From JAYTQG01 sp043746815 (GTDB lineage Bacteria; Actinomycetota; Thermoleophilia; Miltoncostaeales; Miltoncostaeaceae), in NCBI GenBank assembly GCA_043746815.1, contig JAYTQG010000138.1, positions 1 to 9,312 of the forward strand: 9,312 nucleotides of DNA, in the 5' to 3' direction. Positions within the stretch are counted from its first letter, which is position 1. Every line of letters begins with the position of its first letter. The position numbers and the translations under genes are program-made. The notes under the pieces were generated by a model. That model was not told the origin of the DNA, ran no database searches, and saw nothing but the letters and a program-made list of their open reading frames with translations. Shown one piece after another: positions 6,656 to 9,312 of this stretch.

Positions 6656-7123
6656 ATGAACCGACCCCGCGCATACTCAATCGCCGTCGCCCTCGCGTTT
6701 CCAGCCGCCGTCAGTGCCGCTGCCGCGCCACCCCTCGTCCTTGAGATCAAGGCCAGCCTGGGCCGCACGGGCGCAAAGCTCGACGCGGTCGGAAATGCGG
6801 CGAAGAAGTGCCAGTCAGCCGCATGCTTCAACGCGTTGGGCAGTGGTTTGAAGCGCTTCGCGAACAGTGAGCGCGCTGGCCTTGATGGTGCCTGGGCGAA
6901 GGCGACCCCGGCCCTGAAAAACTCCGCCTGCGGCAAAGACGTCTACCACCAGATGCGCACCGTCGACGCGACCGTCGCGGCCAGCGCAGCTCCCCTCATC
7001 GGCTTGACGGAGGCAAACGCGAAGGCGGCATCGAGCGCCTTCGACGTGAAGATCCGGAGCGTGATCCCCAAGGTCGCGACCCTCGTCGCCCGGGTGAAGG
7101 CCTGCGCGGCCTCCGGGGGGTAG
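6656..7123 (+). CDS. Small secreted four-cysteine helical protein of unknown function
   Basis: 155 residues from the ATG at 6656; an ATG three codons earlier (6647) is possible but would overlap the -10 box. MNRPRAYS plus the core IAVALAFPAAVSAAAAPP is a clear signal peptide. The mature part is Ala/Lys-rich and probably all-helical, with four cysteines at 52, 57 (KKCQSAACFNA), 92 (NSACGKDVY) and 150 (VKACAASGG), suggesting two disulfides outside the cytoplasm. I recognise no family. It is divergent from sufU and ends 8 nt before the left inverted end of the transposon. Its position between sufS and sufU is odd; it may have arrived with the mobile DNA or have been placed here by rearrangement. 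No functional link to Fe-S assembly is visible. Confidence 0.7.
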   Translation: MNRPRAYSIAVALAFPAAVSAAAAPPLVLEIKASLGRTGAKLDAVGNAAKKCQSAACFNALGSGLKRFANSERAGLDGAWAKATPALKNSACGKDVYHQMRTVDATVAASAAPLIGLTEANAKAASSAFDVKIRSVIPKVATLVARVKACAASGG

Positions 7124-7130
7124 GCGGGCC

Positions 7131-7167
7131 TGGGGTCAGGTCTTGCGTTCCATCTACACTGTAAGTC
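7131..7167 (+). repeat. Transposon end, copy A
   Basis: 37 bp beginning TGGGGTCAGGTCTTGCGTTC and ending CACTGTAAGTC. It is identical over all 37 bp to the reverse complement of 8562-8598 (copy C) and an imperfect inverted copy of 8109-8144 (copy B). It contains the transposase stop codon (7154-7156). Confidence 0.9.
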
Positions 7168-8014
7168 TCGAACGTTGGGCCGCACGCGATTCCGCACTTC
7201 GTAGGCGCCGAGTTACAGTACTCGGGTGCATACCGAGCAGGCGGGCGATTTCGCTCAATCGATAGCCGTGCACGCGGTGTGCTTCGAGAATGCCTTCGCC
7301 TGAGGCCCCGGGTCTCAGGAGGTCGGTCAGGGATGGTCGGGTGCTCGTCCGCTGACGGTCCGGGATCTCGGCACAGACGCGGTCTGAAGCGAGCGCGATC
7401 GTCTCTCGCTCGAATTCCGGTGTCCCATGGATGACGCGTCCCGCCAGTGGGTCCCACGCGCTATCGTCACCGGAATCGCCGACGAAGGCCCGGTACTGAT
7501 CGCGAGCTGCCTCGTGGTTCGCGCCGAATTCCGCGAGGACCTGGCCTACTCGAAGAAAGTCAGGTGGCTGGGTGATACCCAGAGTGGCGGGATGGCTGGA
7601 CCAGCGCCATTCCTCAGGCGTTGCGCAGAGACCCGCCCGCACCGGGTTGCGCACGACGTAACGGATGAGGGTGCTGAAGTAGAGGTCTGTTTGAACAAGG
7701 ATTCCCCGGTAGCGCCCCTGGAAGAGATGGCCGACCCTGTCGTGACGGCGATTGAAGCCCTGCGCGTAGATGCTGTTGATGTCTCGCATGCCACGCGCGA
7801 GATTTCCGTTCGGGGTCTCGATGACGAGGTGGTAGTGGTTGCCCATAAGACAGTAGGCGAGAACATTCCAAGCAAGGCGGTCGCTGGCCCGGCTGATCTC
7901 GGCAAGAAAGCGGGTGCGGTCCTCGTCGTCGCGGTAGATCATTGCGCGCTCGTTCCCACGAGCGGTGACGTGGTAGGTCGCGCCGGGGTATTCGATACGG
8001 AGGGGTCGAGCCAT
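7154..8014 (-). CDS. REP-associated-type tyrosine transposase (Y1_Tnp, RAYT-like) with C-terminal HTH
   Basis: 286 residues from the ATG at 8014. The opening MARPLRIEYPGATYHVTARGN is the hallmark of this branch of Y1 transposases. The HUH motif is His60-Tyr61-His62 in LMGNHYHLVIETP, and Tyr83 in INSIYAQGFNRRH is the candidate nucleophile. GHLFQGRYRGILV (95-107) and RYVVRNPVRAGL (118-129) with WRWSSHP complete the Y1 domain, which ends near 145. The C-terminal half ends in a helix-turn-helix, YRLSEIARLLGMHPSTVTRR (251-270), probably for DNA recognition. Such proteins cut and join single-stranded DNA at REP/hairpin ends. The frame is intact, so the enzyme may be active. No ribosome binding site is seen. 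The last codons lie within the left transposon end. Confidence 0.92.
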   Translation of the reverse strand: MARPLRIEYPGATYHVTARGNERAMIYRDDEDRTRFLAEISRASDRLAWNVLAYCLMGNHYHLVIETPNGNLARGMRDINSIYAQGFNRRHDRVGHLFQGRYRGILVQTDLYFSTLIRYVVRNPVRAGLCATPEEWRWSSHPATLGITQPPDFLRVGQVLAEFGANHEAARDQYRAFVGDSGDDSAWDPLAGRVIHGTPEFERETIALASDRVCAEIPDRQRTSTRPSLTDLLRPGASGEGILEAHRVHGYRLSEIARLLGMHPSTVTRRLRSAESRAAQRSRLTV

Positions 8015-8144
8015 GCGATGAGGCTATGTGCGCCGCGGCCGGTTTCGCTACGGGCGTTCGATGTTGGTCCCGACCTGGTTGTGACTCGTGACGTTCCCAC
8101 AGGCCGCAACTTACGGTGTAGGTCGAACGCAAGACCTGACCCCA
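8012..8144 (-). repeat. Upstream transposon end (copy B) with GTAG-flanked hairpin
   Basis: From the terminal TGGGGTC (8144-8138) to the transposase start, this 131-bp segment is collinear with relic C at 8468-8598. It contains, on the minus strand, GTAG (8051-8048), a hairpin CCG-GCCG-CGG (8042-8033), and a degenerate second tag ATAG (8027-8024). The shared hairpin suggests a REP-like recognition structure. Confidence 0.7.
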
Positions 8145-8336
8145 AGTCGCTGCATTTCGGGGTCCGGCGGTTAAGGGATCGCTGAGGTCGGCCCCGCGCA
8201 GTCGGCGATACTCCTCGATGGACACGAGCACGGCGACCTCTCGTCCATGGCGGGTAACGACCTGGGGTCCACTCTCGCGAGCGGCGTCGACGATCCGACT
8301 GAACTGCTGTTTCGCTTCTCGAACTTGCCAGGCCAC
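8145..8336 (-). pseudogene. Phd/YefM-type antitoxin, truncated by the transposon
   Basis: 64 codons remain, from a GTG at 8336-8334 with an ideal Shine-Dalgarno (GGAGG at 8347-8343, 6-nt spacer). The sequence WQVREAKQQFSRIVDAAR (3-20), then GPQVVTRHGREVAVLVS and EEYRRLRG, is the conserved DNA-binding half of Phd/YefM antitoxins. Normal members run 75-90 residues, the C-terminal part wrapping and neutralising the toxin. Here the reading frame enters transposon end B at codon 65 and continues without a stop to 7614, so the toxin-binding tail is lost. No toxin gene (Doc, RelE or PIN type) is seen on either side. The remnant could at most bind DNA; a small fused product is possible but unlikely to be functional. 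Confidence 0.75.
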
Positions 8337-8423
8337 CTGACGCCTCCATCTATCCAGTAGGGACAAAATAGCTTCGAGGGGCTCGCCAAAGGCGGCTGTC
8401 GTCTCGGAGGTGAGTCGGATGCC

Positions 8424-8443
8424 GAAATGAAACGTCCGACCCC
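8424..8443 (-). repeat. Second, variant GGGGTC end motif (copy D)
   Basis: On the minus strand GGGGTCGGACGTTTCATTTC (8443-8424) starts like the transposon ends (GGGGTCAGGTCTTGCGTTC) but diverges after the first bases. It lies 154 bp beyond end C in the same orientation. It may be the end of a related element or another use of the same target motif. Confidence 0.4.
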
Positions 8444-8467
8444 AAACGCACGAAGCGTGGAACATCG

Positions 8468-8598
8468 ATGTGGTGAGGCTACGTGCACAGTGGCCTGTCC
8501 CGCTACGGGATTCCAAATCGGTACCGAGGTTGCGGCGACTCATGACGTCCTGACGGGCCGCGACTTACAGTGTAGATGGAACGCAAGACCTGACCCCA
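8468..8598 (-). repeat. Transposase-less relic of the upstream transposon end (copy C)
   Basis: This copy carries the 37-bp end (8598-8562) and, on the minus strand, GTAG (8506-8503), the hairpin ACAG-GCCA-CTGT (8498-8487) and a second GTAG (8482-8479). Spacing from the end matches copy B within one base. Similarity stops where the transposase would start, so this is a solo end or MITE-like unit. Between the antitoxin start (8336) and sufS (8648) I see no gene, only this relic, motif D and the tandem array. Confidence 0.75.
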
Positions 8599-8644
8599 AC
8601 CGGTGACCCCAACCGGGCGTGACCCCAACCGGGCGCCAACCGGG
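8591..8644. repeat. Short tandem array built on the transposon border sequence
   Basis: Two perfect 16-bp units TGACCCCAACCGGGCG (8604-8619, 8620-8635) are preceded by a 13-bp version (8591-8603) belonging to end C and followed by a 9-bp partial, CCAACCGGG (8636-8644). On the minus strand each unit displays GGTTGGGGTCA, the same bases that begin the transposon ends. It sits 4 bp past the sufS stop. Confidence 0.8.
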
Positions 8645-8647
8645 AAG

Positions 8648-9312
8648 CTACTGCAGGTAAGCCCTCGCGGCGTGGAGGGACTTGACCAGGACATCGACCT
8701 CGTCGGGTGCGTTGTAGAGGTAGGCACTCGCCCGCGCGGTCGAGCCGACGCCCAGGACGCGCATCAGGGGCTTCGCGCAGTGGTGACCGGCCCGGACGCA
8801 GACGCCGTCGCGGTCCAGGAGTTGGGCGATGTCGTGGGGGTGGATGTCGGGGAGGCTGAAGCTAACGGCGGCGCCGCGCTTGGCGGGGTCCGTGGGACCG
8901 AAGATGGTGATGCCCTCGACCTCGCCGAGACCGTCGAGGAGGGCCTTGGCCATCACCTCTTCGTGGGCGCGGATGTTCCCGAGGCCCACCGACAGCAGAT
9001 AGTCGGCAGCAGCTCCGATGCCGATGGCCTCCGCGATCGGCGGCGTTCCGGCTTCGAACTTGGCGGGCAGGTCGTTCCAGGTGGAGCCGTCGACGGTGAC
9101 GTCGCGGATCATCTCACCGCCGCCGAGGAAGGGTTCCATCGCCTCAAGGACGTCCACCTTGCCGACAAGGACACCAATCCCCGTCGGTCCGAGCATCTTG
9201 TGGCCCGTAAACGCCATGAAGTCGCAGCCGATATCGCCGAAGGTGACGGGCATGTGGGGGACGCTCTGGGAGGCATCGACCAGACACAGCGCACCCATCT
9301 CGCGGGCGCGGC
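8648..9312 (-). CDS. sufS: SufS cysteine desulfurase, N-terminus beyond the window
   Basis: The minus frame is open through the right edge (codons continue RARE-MGALCLVDASQ past the internal ATG at 9298), so only about the last 220 of roughly 400-420 residues are present. Numbered from that Met: the PLP-binding Lys34 in FMAFTGHKMLGPTG, the PLP-contacting segment EAGTPPIAEAIG (82-93), and the catalytic Cys174 in RAGHHCAKPLM, the group II (SufS) signature with a short active-site loop. The enzyme converts cysteine to alanine and passes persulfide sulfur to SufU. Its stop TAG (8650-8648) is followed on the transcribed strand by the tandem array and transposon DNA rather than by sufU. The break therefore lies just outside the coding region and the protein is intact at this end. 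Confidence 0.95.
   Translation of the reverse strand, partial: RAREMGALCLVDASQSVPHMPVTFGDIGCDFMAFTGHKMLGPTGIGVLVGKVDVLEAMEPFLGGGEMIRDVTVDGSTWNDLPAKFEAGTPPIAEAIGIGAAADYLLSVGLGNIRAHEEVMAKALLDGLGEVEGITIFGPTDPAKRGAAVSFSLPDIHPHDIAQLLDRDGVCVRAGHHCAKPLMRVLGVGSTARASAYLYNAPDEVDVLVKSLHAARAYLQ

Larger units (their letters stand above)
7131..8144 (-). mobile_element. Y1 (HUH) transposon of the REP-associated type, end to end
   Basis: A transposase gene is bounded by inverted ends: the left end (7131-7167, plus strand) and the right end (8144-8109, minus strand) both read TGGGGTCAGGTCTTGCGTTC and, after a variable triplet, share CTACAC and GTAAGT. The two ends differ at about five positions. The transposase stop lies inside the left end. 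The right end cuts a Phd-type antitoxin. A longer alternative unit, 7131-8598, is bounded by a perfect 37-bp inverted repeat. Inverted ends are not typical of IS200/IS605, so the boundaries are inferred. Confidence 0.6.

Noticed and set aside
6583..6936. 118-residue N-terminal extension of SufU
   Set aside because: SufU homology begins exactly at the GTG at 6582, a -10 box precedes it, and the extension is antisense to the secreted-protein gene.
7123..7145. Rho-independent terminator between the four-cysteine gene and the transposase
   Set aside because: CCTG-GGGT-CAGG can form only a 4-bp stem, has no T tract after it, and belongs to the transposon end.
7427..8185. Plus-strand open frame of 252 codons opposite the transposase
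   Set aside because: It is a mirror of the transposase coding strand with no recognisable motif; the minus-strand product has the full Y1 signature.
7614..8543. Single 309-codon minus-strand gene
   Set aside because: Only codons from 8336 to 8145 look like a protein family (Phd antitoxin). The rest is transposon end DNA and an out-of-frame reading of the transposase.
8591..8644. CRISPR-like array
   Set aside because: The units are 13-16 bp and directly joined with no spacers; no cas genes are present.

Overview
The window is GC-rich, gene-dense bacterial DNA. Its gene content suggests an Actinomycetota genome, possibly a Thermoleophilia/Solirubrobacterales-like lineage. The clues are a zinc-type SufU with SufS and a SufT-like protein, secreted NlpC/P60 and M23 wall hydrolases, a choice-of-anchor-P-like Ala/Ser-rich secreted domain, a short degenerate metallo-beta-lactamase-fold protein, and several genes that look leaderless (a -10 hexamer 7-8 nt before the start codon, no Shine-Dalgarno). 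The placement is an inference from gene families; no marker gene is present.

Left part (1-3887): a cell-envelope locus around a 237-bp intergenic region. Leftward run an NlpC/P60 endopeptidase with a coiled-coil stalk and then, 39 nt downstream, a secreted lysozyme/glucosaminidase-like protein cut by the window edge. Rightward runs a secreted M23 metallopeptidase with an anchor-like N-terminal domain, whose stop overlaps (GTGA) the start of a metallo-beta-lactamase-fold protein that has lost its metal ligands. The intergenic DNA holds two inverted repeats, a direct repeat and a plausible leftward promoter. Next (3937-5403) is a secreted PQQ/WD-like beta-propeller protein with its own probable leaderless promoter; it converges tail to tail on the Fe-S genes, the two stops sharing one CTAG.

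Right part (5400-9312): Fe-S cluster assembly genes on the minus strand, in transcription order sufS (partial) - [insertion] - sufU - sufT - A-type carrier. sufU, sufT and the carrier are tightly packed and probably translated together. sufS supplies sulfane sulfur, SufU accepts it through zinc/cysteine chemistry, and SufT and the A-type carrier act in maturation or delivery.

Between sufS and sufU lie about 2 kb of foreign or lineage-specific DNA. It holds a small secreted four-cysteine protein on the opposite strand, a REP-associated-type Y1 (HUH) transposase with inverted ends, a Phd/YefM-type antitoxin broken exactly at the transposon end, a transposase-less relic of the same transposon end, and a short tandem array of the sequence that borders these ends. 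The region looks like repeated insertion by one transposon family. The two copies of its upstream end share a GTAG-flanked hairpin with a compensatory base-pair change, the most unusual structure in the window.
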